DNA of 9,910 bases. Origin: Deltaproteobacteria bacterium. Its GTDB lineage: Bacteria > Myxococcota > Myxococcia > Myxococcales > 40CM-4-68-19. Below, one piece after another: positions 1 through 6,899 of the stretch. Below the pieces are notes generated by a model. That model was not told the origin of the DNA. It worked only from the letters and a program-made list of their open reading frames with translations, and searched no databases. The position numbers and the translations under genes were made by a program. The first letter of the stretch is position 1. Every line of letters begins with the position of its first letter. The stretch covers positions 1 through 9,910 of the forward strand of contig VBKQ01000133.1 in the NCBI GenBank assembly GCA_005879505.1, given 5' to 3'.

Positions 1-3000
1 GGGTTCGATCTCAGGCAGGCGCGCGCGGAAATGCGCGAATTGAAGATCGCCCGGACCACGGAGACGAGGAGCACCTGTCCGTACTGCTCCGTTTCCTGCG
101 GCGTGATCATCCATACGCTCGGCGACAAGTCCAAGAACGTGAAGCCGTCCGTGGTGCACGTCGAGGGCGACCCCGACCACCCCATCAACCGCGGCACGCT
201 CTGTCCCAAGGGCATCACGCTGCGCGACGACATCACCAGCTCGAGCCGCCTCACCAGTCCCCAGGTCCGCAGGCCGGGTTCGGACAAGTGGGAGCCGATC
301 TCCTGGGACAAGGCGATCAGCGAGATCGCGCGCCACATCAAGGACACGCGCGACCGCACCTTCGTGGCGAAGAACGCGAAGGGCGAGGTGGTGAACCGCG
401 CTCCCGGCATGGGGATGATCGGCGGCTGCACCGACACCAACGAGATGAACTTCCTCATGCTCAAGGCCATCGCCGGCCTGGGGATCCCGTATCGAGATAC
501 CCAAGCAAGAGTTTGACACGGTCCAACGGTGGCCAGTTTGGCCGCCACGTTCGGCCGCGGGGCAATGACCAACGGCTGGACCGACATCAAGAACACCGAT
601 CTGGTGTTCGTGATGGGCGGGAACCCGGCCGAGAACCATCCCTGCGGGTTCAAGTGGGCGATCGAGGCGAAGAAGAACCGCAACGCGAAGATCGTGGTGG
701 TGGACCCGCGCTTCACGCGCACGGCGGCGGTCGCCGACATCTTCGCGCAGCTGCGGGCAGGAACGGACATCGCGTTCCTCAGCGGCATCATGCGGTACGC
801 GATCGAGAAGAAGCGCTTCCACGAAGACTACGTGAAGCTGCATACCAACGCGCCGTACGTGATCGGTGAGAAGTTCCAGTTCACCGAAGGCCTCTTCAGC
901 GGCTTCGACCAGACCAAGGCCGAGTACGACAAGAACGCCTGGCAGTACCAGGCGGATCCCAAGACAAACGCGTACATGGTCGACGAGACTCTGCAGAACC
1001 CGCGCTGCGTGTTCCAGCTGCTCAAGCAGCACGTGAGCCGCTACACGCCGGAGATGGTCGAGCAGATCTGCGGGACGCCAAAGGACCAGTTCATCAAGAT
1101 CGCGGAAGCGGTCACCTCGACCGGCAACCCGGAGAGGGTCGGCACCATCCTCTATGCCCTGGGATGGACGCAGCATTCCACCGGCGTGCAGATCATCCGC
1201 GCGGCCGCGATGCTGCAGCTCCTGCTCGGGAACGTCGGACGTCCGGGGGGCGGCGTGAACGCGCTGCGCGGCCACTCGAACATCCAGGGCGCCACCGACA
1301 TGGGCGGCACCTTCGAGATCCTCCCCGGCTATCTGAAGACGCCGACCGGCGCCACCCAGACGCTGGCGGAGTACCTCGAGAAGGGCCCGCCGACGACGCT
1401 CAACAAGCAGTCCTGGGCATCGATGAACTACTGGCAGAACTATCCCAAGTTCATGGTCAGCCTGCTCAAGGCGTACTACGGACGGACCGCGACGAAGGAG
1501 AACGACTACAACTACGCGCTGATGCCGAAGGTCGACGGCAACTACTCCTGGATGTACCTCTTCGACGACATGTACCGCGGCTCGTCGACGCGCGCGGGCG
1601 GCAAGGAGCCCGGGCCGGAGGGCCTCATCTCCTTCGGCATGAACCCGGTGGGCACCGGCCCGAACTCGCCGAAGATGGTGGCCGCGCTCTCGAAGCTGAA
1701 GTGGCTGGTGATGGTCGAGAACTTCGAGAACGAGAGTGCGACCTTCTGGAAGGCGCCCAAGGAGTACGGCGGGGCGGCGCCCAAGGACATCCAGACCACC
1801 GTGTATCAGCTGCCGGCGGCGAACTTCGCCGAGAAGGACGGCACCTTCACCAACTCGTCGCGCTGGATGCAGTGGAAGTGGAAGGCGATCGATCCGCCGG
1901 GGCAGGCGAAGAGCGACCAGGAGGTCCTGGCCCGCATCTTCCTCGCCGTCCGCGACTTGTACAGGAAGGACGGCGGGGCGCTGCCGGAGGCGGTGCTCGC
2001 GATCGACTGGGGCTACACGAACCCGTACGCTCCCGACCTGGGAGAGGTCCTGAAGGAGATCAACGGCAAGGCGCTGGACGACATCAAGGATCCCAAGGAC
2101 CCGACCAAGATCATCAAGAAGAAGGGCGAGCAGGTGGATGGGTTCGCGCAGTTGCAGGACGACGGCACCACGATGTGCGGCAACTGGCTGCATTCCGGCG
2201 TCTACAGCAGCGCGGGCAACCTGGCGGCGCGGCGGAACAACGCCGACCCGCTTGGGCTCGGCATGTTCCACGAGTGGGCCTTCTCCTGGCCGGCGAACCG
2301 GCGCGTCATGTACAACCGGGCCTCCGCGGACAAGGACGGAAAGCCCTGGGATCCGACCCGGCCGGGGATCGTCTGGAACGGCGAGAAGTGGGTGGGCGAT
2401 GTCCCGGACATAAAGCCGGACTCCCCGCCCGGGCAGTTCGGCGCCTTCATCATGCTGCCGGAGGGCGTGGGACGGCTCTATTCGCCGGTGCTCAATGACG
2501 GGCCGTTCCCCGAGCACTACGAGGCGATCGAGGCGCCGGTCGACAACGTCCTGCACGCGAAGGTGACGTCGAACCCCGTGTCGAAGAAGTTCTCCACCGA
2601 CAAGGACAAGTACGGCGGCCGGGACCAGTTCCCGATCGTGTGCACCACCTACCGCTTGACCGAGCACTTCCACTACTGGACCAAGCACCACATCAACGGG
2701 CGCCTCAACGAGGTCCAGCCGGAGTTCTTCTTCGAGATCCCGGAGGAGCTGGCCAAGGAGAAGGGCATCGCGAACGGCAGCAAGGTGAAGGTGACCTCGG
2801 CCCGGGGAAGCATCGTTGGACCCGCGGTGGTCACCAAGCGCATCCTGTCGATGAATCTCGGCGGCAAGAAGGTCTGGCAGATCGGCTTCCCCATCCATTG
2901 GGGCTACGCCGGGGATCCGAAGCACGCGGGACCGCTCGCCAACCTCCTCACCCCGAGCGCGATGGACCCGAACACCTGGACACCTGAGTTCAAGACCTTC

Positions 3001-3039
3001 CTCGTGCAGGTGGAGAAGGCCACCGGGGAGAACGTCTGA
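1..3039 (+). CDS. fdnG: Formate dehydrogenase (N/O type) catalytic alpha subunit, selenoprotein, 5'-truncated by window edge
   Basis: Oxidises formate to CO2 at a Mo (or W) bis-MGD centre in the periplasm. The frame is open from base 1 to the stop at 3037-3039, interrupted only by TGA at 514-516. That TGA lies in the context QARV-U-HGPTVASLA, which matches the Sec site of E. coli FdnG/FdoG, so I read it as selenocysteine (codon 172 of the window). The N-terminal [4Fe-4S] ligands are Cys codons 26, 29, 33 and 68. The Cys26-to-Sec distance of 146 residues equals that in E. coli FdnG as I recall it. The ATG at 31 is probably not the start: the ten preceding in-frame codons (GFDLRQARAE) look like the end of a Tat signal peptide with cleavage after ARA. 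Family motifs include VNALRGHSNIQG, LPEGVGRLY, GPFPEHYEAIE and TTYRLTEHFHYWTKH. It overlaps the next gene in TGATG. fdoG is an equally valid name. A conventional gene caller would split it at the UGA. Confidence 0.96.
514..557 (+). promoter_or_regulatory. Selenocysteine UGA codon and SECIS hairpin of the formate dehydrogenase gene
   Basis: TGA 514-516 is followed by a long hairpin. The upper stem 528-534 (GGTGGCC) pairs with 540-546 (GGCCGCC), with one G-U wobble. The loop AGTTT (535-539) starts 18 nt after the UGA. The lower stem pairs 525-527 with 549-551 and 519-523 with 553-557, leaving a 2-nt bulge (547-548) and one C-C mismatch (524/552). In E. coli fdhF the loop carries GUCU at the same distance from UGA; here it is GUUU. 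The G and U of this loop are known to matter for SelB binding. A G within the first two loop bases and a UGA-to-loop distance of 16-37 nt fit the published bacterial SECIS description. Pairing was done by eye. Confidence 0.93.
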
Positions 3040-3926
3040 TGGCACTCCAAGGACTCGAGATCCGCCGCTCATCGGCCTCCCTGCGGGGCGGCGGGACCGG
3101 GCTGCGCAAGATGGCGACGGTGGCGAAGTACATCGACACCAGCACCTGCATCGGCTGCAAGGCTTGCGAGGTCGCCTGCCAGGAGTGGAACGACCTGCCG
3201 AACGCGCAGACCTCAGGCCCGCAGCACGGCACCTATCAGACCCTGCCAACGATGACCGCCAACTTCTGGAACCTGATCAAGTTCCGGGAGGTGGAGACGC
3301 AGGACCACGGGCTGCAATGGCTGATGCGCAAGGACCAGTGCATGCACTGCGACGAGCCGGGCTGTCTCGAGGCGTGCCCCGCGCCCGGCGCCATCGTGCA
3401 GTACGTGAACGGGATCGTCGACGTCGACCCCGAGAAGTGCATCGGCTGCGGCCTCTGCGAGACCGGCTGCCCCTTCGACGTGCCCCGTTACGCGCAAGCC
3501 ACGAACAAGATGGCGAAGTGCACCCTCTGCGTGGATCGCGTCTCGGTGGGCCTGGAGCCGGCCTGCATCAAGGCGTGCCCGACCGGGTGCCTGCAGTTCG
3601 GCGACAAGACGGCGCTGCTGGAGGTGGCGAAGCACCGCGTCGAGCAGCTGCACGGCGACGGTTTCGCCCAGGCGTCGTACTACGACCCGCAGGGAGTGGG
3701 TGGCACGGGAGTGATCACCGTGCTCAAGCACGGCGACCATCCCGAGTGGTACGGGCTGCCCAAGGACCCGACGGTGCCGACCACCGTCAGCGTATGGAAG
3801 CGCGTGCTCCACCCCATCGGCTTCGTGGCCATGGCGGCCGCCATCTTCGGCGCCATCGGGCACTTCATGGCGTTCGGGCCGAAGAAGCCGAAGGACAGCT
3901 CGCGGGAGACCGGAGGTGAGGTATGA
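3039..3926 (+). CDS. fdnH: Formate dehydrogenase beta subunit, four [4Fe-4S] clusters with C-terminal membrane anchor
   Basis: 295-residue electron-transfer subunit linking the catalytic subunit to the cytochrome b subunit. Cys groups: C37/C40/C43/C47 (TCIGCKACEVAC), C101/C104/C109/C113, C134/C137/C140/C144 and C161/C164/C176/C180, enough for four [4Fe-4S] clusters as in FdnH. Signature stretches are CMHCDEPGCLEACP and KCTLCVDRVSVGLEPAC. A single hydrophobic segment near residues 258-280 (HPIGFVAMAAAIFGAIGHFMAFGP) is the expected membrane anchor, followed by a short charged tail. The ATG at 3039 overlaps the alpha-subunit stop (TGATG), and the N-terminus (MALQGLEIRRSSA) parallels E. coli FdnH, so this start is preferred over the internal Met at residue 25. 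Also known as fdoH or fdxH. It overlaps the gamma-subunit ATG by 4 bp. Confidence 0.96.
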   Translation: MALQGLEIRRSSASLRGGGTGLRKMATVAKYIDTSTCIGCKACEVACQEWNDLPNAQTSGPQHGTYQTLPTMTANFWNLIKFREVETQDHGLQWLMRKDQCMHCDEPGCLEACPAPGAIVQYVNGIVDVDPEKCIGCGLCETGCPFDVPRYAQATNKMAKCTLCVDRVSVGLEPACIKACPTGCLQFGDKTALLEVAKHRVEQLHGDGFAQASYYDPQGVGGTGVITVLKHGDHPEWYGLPKDPTVPTTVSVWKRVLHPIGFVAMAAAIFGAIGHFMAFGPKKPKDSSRETGGEV

Positions 3927-4618
3927 GCGAGCTCCGCATCCCCGGATCGACTCGGGCCGCGGGCCCCACCGCCATCCAGGTGGCCCGCGGCCGCGAAGAC
4001 GTGGTGATCGGCGACGAGATCGTCCGGCATCGTCTCGCCTCCCGGGTGATCCACTGGGTGGTCGCGGTGTTCTTCTTCGGCGCCCTGTTCACCGGGATGC
4101 CGATCTGGTCCCCCGTGTTCGGCTGGATGGCCTACTTCTTCGGCGGCCTCTCCGTCTGCCGCTGGCTGCACGCCTGGCTCGGCGTGGCGTTCGCCGCCGC
4201 CGCCGCGGTGATGGCCGTGCTCTGGCTGAAGGAGATGGTGTTCGACAAGTCGGACCGCAAGTTCAACGTAGTCGATTACCTGCGGTTCTCCGACCGGGAG
4301 GACCCCGATGTCGGCAAGTACAATGCGGGGCAGAAGTTCTTCTTCTGGCTGGTGATGGTGACGGGGGTCGTCATCCTCCTCACCGGGATCGTGCTCTGGT
4401 GGCCGACCTACTTCAACCAGACGCTTCGCTCCATCTCCATCCTCCTCCACGACATCTGCTTCATCGGGTTCTTCGCGGCGATCGTCGGGCACATCTACCT
4501 GGGCACGGCGGCCGAGCCGGGGACGTTCCACTCGATGACCCGAGGGACGGTGACGCGGGCGTGGGCGAAGCTGCACCACCCGCGCTGGTACCGGGAAGTG
4601 ACAGGTGAACGACGCTGA
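3923..4618 (+). CDS. fdnI: Formate dehydrogenase gamma subunit, cytochrome b556
   Basis: 231-residue integral membrane cytochrome b that passes electrons from the beta subunit to quinone. Four hydrophobic segments are visible (about residues 42-62, 82-102, 138-160 and 172-194). The four His expected to ligate two b hemes are present: H44 (VIHW), H83 (WLHAWLG), H176 (LLHD) and H190 (VGHIYLG), corresponding to H18, H57, H155 and H169 of E. coli FdnI. The cytoplasmic-loop motif DVGKYNAGQK (129-138) and the tail motif HHPRWYRE (218-225) are family hallmarks. The N-terminus is about 25 residues longer than E. coli FdnI. The start is well supported: GGAGGTGAGG lies just upstream and the ATG overlaps the beta-subunit stop in ATGA. 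Confidence 0.95.
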   Translation: MSELRIPGSTRAAGPTAIQVARGREDVVIGDEIVRHRLASRVIHWVVAVFFFGALFTGMPIWSPVFGWMAYFFGGLSVCRWLHAWLGVAFAAAAAVMAVLWLKEMVFDKSDRKFNVVDYLRFSDREDPDVGKYNAGQKFFFWLVMVTGVVILLTGIVLWWPTYFNQTLRSISILLHDICFIGFFAAIVGHIYLGTAAEPGTFHSMTRGTVTRAWAKLHHPRWYREVTGERR

Positions 4619-5318
4619 GCAGCGGGCCGAGCAGCTCGCGCAGGAGAACCCGGGGTCGGGCGAGCTGCTGCGGTTTGCCGCCGGGCTTCTGAAGGCGCAG
4701 GCATCGTTGCGCGCTGCCGATCTCGCCGGCGTGGCGGCCGCGGCCCGGCCGCTCCTCGAATATTGCGTGGGCAGCGGACCGAAGGAGCTGGCGGCGGACG
4801 CGCGTGAAGCGCTGGCCGGCGGGTTCGAGGGCCGGCTGCGCGCCTACTGGGAGGCGGGCGAGTTCGACTACCTGGCCCGCGCCGCGCTCCAGCCGTATGC
4901 CCGGATGCTGAGGGAGACCGGGCAGCCGCCGGGGCGGGGCGTCTCCGGCACCTGCGTGTTCTGCGGGAGCGGCGCGTGGATCTCGTCCCGCCGGATTCCT
5001 CCGGGTCCCGGTACCGGCGAGGGCGCGATGCGCATGCTCCATTGCGCCCTCTGCGCCTTCGTCTGGCAGGTCGGCCGTATCCGCTGCCCGGCGTGCGGGG
5101 AGGAGGATCCGGAGAAATTGCCGTTCTTCACCGCGCCGCAGCATATCGGGGTGCGGATCGAGGCATGCGAGAGCTGCAAGGCGTACGTGAAGTCGATCGA
5201 CCTCAGCCTGGATGCGCGGCGGGTGCCGGAGATCGACGATCTGATGTCGCTGTCGATGGATCTGTGGTCGACGGAGCACGGCTACGTAAGGATGGAGCCG
5301 GGGCTGGCGGGGTTGTAG
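4605..5318 (+). CDS. fdhE: Formate dehydrogenase accessory protein FdhE, short form
   Basis: Cytoplasmic accessory protein needed for active respiratory formate dehydrogenases. E. coli FdhE binds the catalytic subunits before export and binds iron through CxxC motifs. Four CxxC pairs are seen in the C-terminal half: C117/C120, C147/C150, C161/C164 and C188/C191, in the order typical of the family (CVFCGS, LHCALCAFVW, RIRCPACG, EACESCKAY). The N-terminal half is helical and poorly conserved. At 237 residues it is shorter than the roughly 309 residues of E. coli FdhE. The start is a GTG at 4605, nested 14 bp inside fdnI, with GGGAAG a few bases upstream as a weak ribosome site. Linkage to the formate dehydrogenase genes supports the call. 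Product confidence is high; the exact start is moderate. Confidence 0.9.
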   Translation: MNDAEQRAEQLAQENPGSGELLRFAAGLLKAQASLRAADLAGVAAAARPLLEYCVGSGPKELAADAREALAGGFEGRLRAYWEAGEFDYLARAALQPYARMLRETGQPPGRGVSGTCVFCGSGAWISSRRIPPGPGTGEGAMRMLHCALCAFVWQVGRIRCPACGEEDPEKLPFFTAPQHIGVRIEACESCKAYVKSIDLSLDARRVPEIDDLMSLSMDLWSTEHGYVRMEPGLAGL

Positions 5319-5368
5319 CGGGCAGTCGCCTGATAGTGCGTGTGAGACCGGCGTGGGAACCTTGCCGG

Positions 5369-5692
5369 ATGACGAACGCACGCGTTCTCGCCGGACGACT
5401 CGCCGATCTCCTCAGCCGCGAGCACGGCGCCATGGCCGATTTCCTCGTTGCTCTCGCGGACTTCGATCGGCGCCGGGGCTGGGCGGAGCTGGGATATTCC
5501 AGCCTCTTCTACTTCCTCCACCGGGAGCTCGGGCTCTCCCAGGGCGCCGCACATTACCGGCAGACTGCCGCGAAGCTCGTGCAGCGGTTTCCGGAGATCG
5601 TCGAGCCTCTCCGCGACGGCCGCTTGTGCATCACGAGCATCGTCCCGCTCGCGAAAGTGCTCACGCCGGCGAACCGGAAGGAGACGTTGCCG
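5369..5692 (+). pseudogene. 5' remnant of an HNH-endonuclease-family gene (N-terminal helical domain only)
   Basis: From ATG 5369 about 108 codons read as the N-terminal, non-catalytic region of a DUF222-like HNH-endonuclease family: ALADFDRRRGW, LGYSSLFYFLHRELGLS, GAAHYRQTA, LVQRFPEIVEPLRDGRLC and LAKVLTPANRKE. I associate this family with multicopy genes in Myxococcota. The C-terminal HNH nuclease domain is absent. After about residue 108 the frame continues to a stop at 5797, but that tail is the antisense of an SRPBCC gene start and of the ArsR gene end, not HNH sequence. The gene is therefore broken by a junction near 5683-5692. No convincing ribosome site is visible before the ATG. A translated chimera of about 142 residues is possible but would lack the nuclease. 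The family name is from memory, with no search run. Confidence 0.72.
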
Positions 5693-5766
5693 GGATCGGT
5701 CCACGCGCGGAACACGCGCTCCGGTGTGGCCTTCAGCTGCCGGGTGGCGGTGACGGTCTTGGGCAT
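5683..5766 (-). pseudogene. 5' remnant of an SRPBCC (AHSA1-like) domain gene, second gene of the ArsR operon
   Basis: On the minus strand ATG 5766 begins MPKTVTATRQLKATPERVFRAWTDP, the classic N-terminus of an AHSA1/SRPBCC ligand-binding protein (beta strand, then the P-E-x-V-F-x-A-W-T-D-P helix). The ATG lies one base after the ArsR stop, with a GAGGAGAA ribosome site inside the end of arsR. ArsR followed by SRPBCC is a common two-gene operon. Only about 28 codons remain. Beyond 5683 the frame runs antisense through the HNH remnant to a stop at 5554-5556, giving a 70-residue chimera. Families of this kind are normally about 140-160 residues, so the ligand cavity is lost and I call it a pseudogene. 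Confidence 0.75.
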
Positions 5767-5767
5767 G

Positions 5768-6085
5768 TCAGTTCTCCTCTTCCAGGAATGCGCCTAGCGC
5801 ATCCAGCTTCTCGTTCCAGAACCGCTCGTACCGCGAGGTCCACCGGGCGATTTCCCGGAGCGGCGCCGCCCGCAGCTCGAGGTGGTGCTCGCGCCCGGCA
5901 CGGCGCCGCCGCAGGAGGCCTGCCCGTTCCAGCACCTTCAGGTGCTTGGAGACGGCGTTCAGCGTAATGGGAAACCGCGCGGCCACGTCCGTTACCCGGG
6001 CTGGCCCGCGGGCGAGGCGGCTGACGATGGCTCGCCGGGTCGGATCGGAGAGAGCGGCGAAGGAGCGGTCCAGGGCGGCGGCCAT
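5768..6085 (-). CDS. ArsR-family winged-helix transcriptional repressor (SRPBCC-associated subfamily)
   Basis: 105-residue DNA-binding regulator. LDRSFAALSDPTRRAIVSRL (residues 5-24) is the typical first helix pair. VTDVAARFPITLNAVSKHLKVLERAGLL (31-58) is the winged helix-turn-helix, with the recognition helix around NAVSKHLKVLE, followed by the wing RRRRAGREHHLEL. The C-terminal RWTSRYERFWNEKLDALGAFLEEE is typical of the SdpR-like, SRPBCC-associated branch. No metal-binding ELCVCDL-type motif is present, so it is unlikely to be a classical arsenic sensor. ATG 6085 is preferred because the promoter -10 box ends only 9 bases before it. An in-frame GTG at 6106, giving VVEYWSL before the Met, is an alternative. 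The repressor looks intact while its partner gene downstream is destroyed. It probably represses itself through the adjoining palindrome. Confidence 0.9.
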   Translation of the reverse strand: MAAALDRSFAALSDPTRRAIVSRLARGPARVTDVAARFPITLNAVSKHLKVLERAGLLRRRRAGREHHLELRAAPLREIARWTSRYERFWNEKLDALGAFLEEEN

Positions 6086-6094
6086 CAGGGACCA

Positions 6095-6123
6095 ATATTC
6101 AACCACATGGTTGAATATGTCAA
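6095..6123 (-). promoter_or_regulatory. arsR promoter with embedded ArsR operator palindrome
   Basis: Minus-strand -35 TTGACA (6123-6118, consensus) and -10 GAATAT (6100-6095) are separated by exactly 17 bases. The spacer and the -10 box are covered by an inverted repeat, ATATTCAACCA (6095-6105) and TGGTTGAATAT (6108-6118), with 11 of 11 bases matching around a 2-base centre. Binding there would block RNA polymerase, consistent with autorepression by the adjacent ArsR protein. A transcript starting about 7 bases after the -10 box would begin near 6088, giving a leaderless or almost leaderless arsR mRNA. Binding by ArsR is inferred from position and symmetry. Confidence 0.82.
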
Positions 6124-6203
6124 GGCCAGCCCGCGCCATCGGTCCGCGAGCAAGCGCTTGGCCGGAGCATTTCAAGGAAAACGGGAGAGGCGGACCCGCG
6201 CGA

Positions 6204-6620
6204 TCAGGTGGCAGTTCGCATCCAGCTCGTAAGTGACCCATTGCTCGGAGCGAGCTCGGCCAGGCCGGTGATGATCTCGTGGTCGTTGACGATGCAACCG
6301 TGGTCCCGATAGTGCCGGCTGTCCGCGTCCATGGCGACCTCTGGATTGTCGCGGAACAAGTCAGCATACCGGGACAGCAGCGCATCCTGTCCCTGAACCA
6401 GAACCTCCCCCGTATCCTCTACGCGTACCTGGACGTCCGGAGAGAAAGAACGCGCGAGTCGCTCTGCGGCGTGCTGATTGAACGCCTTCGCCCTGCTCTT
6501 CAGCAATACATAGGTAAAGTACTCGCGGTCACCCATGACGGGTATACCGGGTACGGTGTGCGGATTGCTGGCGCACGCCACCATCAAGACCGCAAACCAG
6601 GCGGGCGCCGTGGCCCTCAC
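6204..6620 (-). CDS. Putative NTF2/SnoaL-like lipoprotein, probably frameshifted at its 3' end
   Basis: Starting at GTG 6620 the product begins MRATAPAWFAVLMVAC, a short lipoprotein-like signal with a candidate lipid-attachment Cys16. The body resembles an NTF2/SnoaL fold: FNQHAAERLARSFSPDVQVRVEDTGEVLVQGQDALLSRYADLFRDNP and NDHEIITGLAE. As sequenced the frame ends at 6204 (138 residues). A one-base shift near 6248 instead gives EQWVTYELDANCHLIARVRLSRFP ending at TGA 6174-6172. That continuation fits the fold's last strands and has much more GC-biased third positions than the frame-0 tail. The start overlaps the preceding 82-residue gene by four bases (GTGA), implying translational coupling. 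The fold call rests on remembered family patterns, and the exact function is unknown. Confidence 0.6.
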   Translation of the reverse strand: MRATAPAWFAVLMVACASNPHTVPGIPVMGDREYFTYVLLKSRAKAFNQHAAERLARSFSPDVQVRVEDTGEVLVQGQDALLSRYADLFRDNPEVAMDADSRHYRDHGCIVNDHEIITGLAELAPSNGSLTSWMRTAT

Positions 6621-6865
6621 CCGTACTGCGGCAACTCCGGCTCGGTGTCGCTCGAGAGCGCCGCCTTCCACAGCTCCGCCAGCCTCTCCTGGGGCACTCC
6701 CAGCAGGTCGCCTTCTCCCCGGTACCATGACTTCCCGCCGGCTTCCGCGAGGACGATGGCGCCTCGCGGTGCACGGAGCGATACGCGCCATGCGGCCAGG
6801 GTGGATGCATTCTCCCGCACCCGGATGTGCACCCGCTCCCGCGACTCCACCTCGACGGCGTCCAT
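6617..6865 (-). CDS. Small conserved-looking protein of unknown function (82 residues)
   Basis: From ATG 6865 (MDAVEVESRERVHIRVRE) to TGA 6619-6617. I do not recognise the family. The N-terminal half alternates charged and hydrophobic residues like a beta sheet (VHIRVRENASTLAAWRVSLRA, then GAIVLAEAG). A short helix-like tail follows (QERLAELWKAALSS), ending in SDTEPELPQYG. There is no signal peptide, membrane segment or Cys, so a soluble cytoplasmic protein is likely. Its stop overlaps the GTG of the lipoprotein gene, so the two look co-translated. It is divergent from the osmC-like gene with only 34 bases between start codons. An upstream ATG at 6901 would overlap that gene and is less likely. 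Coding character is supported by GC-rich third positions and the coupling. Confidence 0.6.
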   Translation of the reverse strand: MDAVEVESRERVHIRVRENASTLAAWRVSLRAPRGAIVLAEAGGKSWYRGEGDLLGVPQERLAELWKAALSSDTEPELPQYG

Positions 6866-6899
6866 TGAACGGAGTATGGCACAGAGCGCAGGAGGTCGC

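Noticed and set aside
1164..2498. 444-codon + strand frame inside the alpha subunit
   Set aside because: It is a +1/+2 frame shadow rich in Arg, Gly and Ala. The overlapping frame has full-length similarity to FdnG.
4189..4210. GCCGCC-rich short repeat in the cytochrome gene
   Set aside because: It encodes an Ala-rich transmembrane segment and is explained by GC-biased codon choice.
5319..5368. Terminator after fdhE
   Set aside because: I could find no stable stem followed by a T run. The 50 bases hold nothing I can support.
4976..5797. A 273-residue + strand gene spanning the fdhE end and the HNH remnant
   Set aside because: The part before 5369 is an out-of-frame shadow of fdhE. The tail after 5692 is antisense to the SRPBCC start and arsR end.
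6866..6899. Divergent promoter pair between the 82-residue gene and the osmC-like gene
   Set aside because: Weak matches such as TTGAAC and CATACT occur but not with correct spacing to a partner box. Only the osmC ribosome site is convincing.
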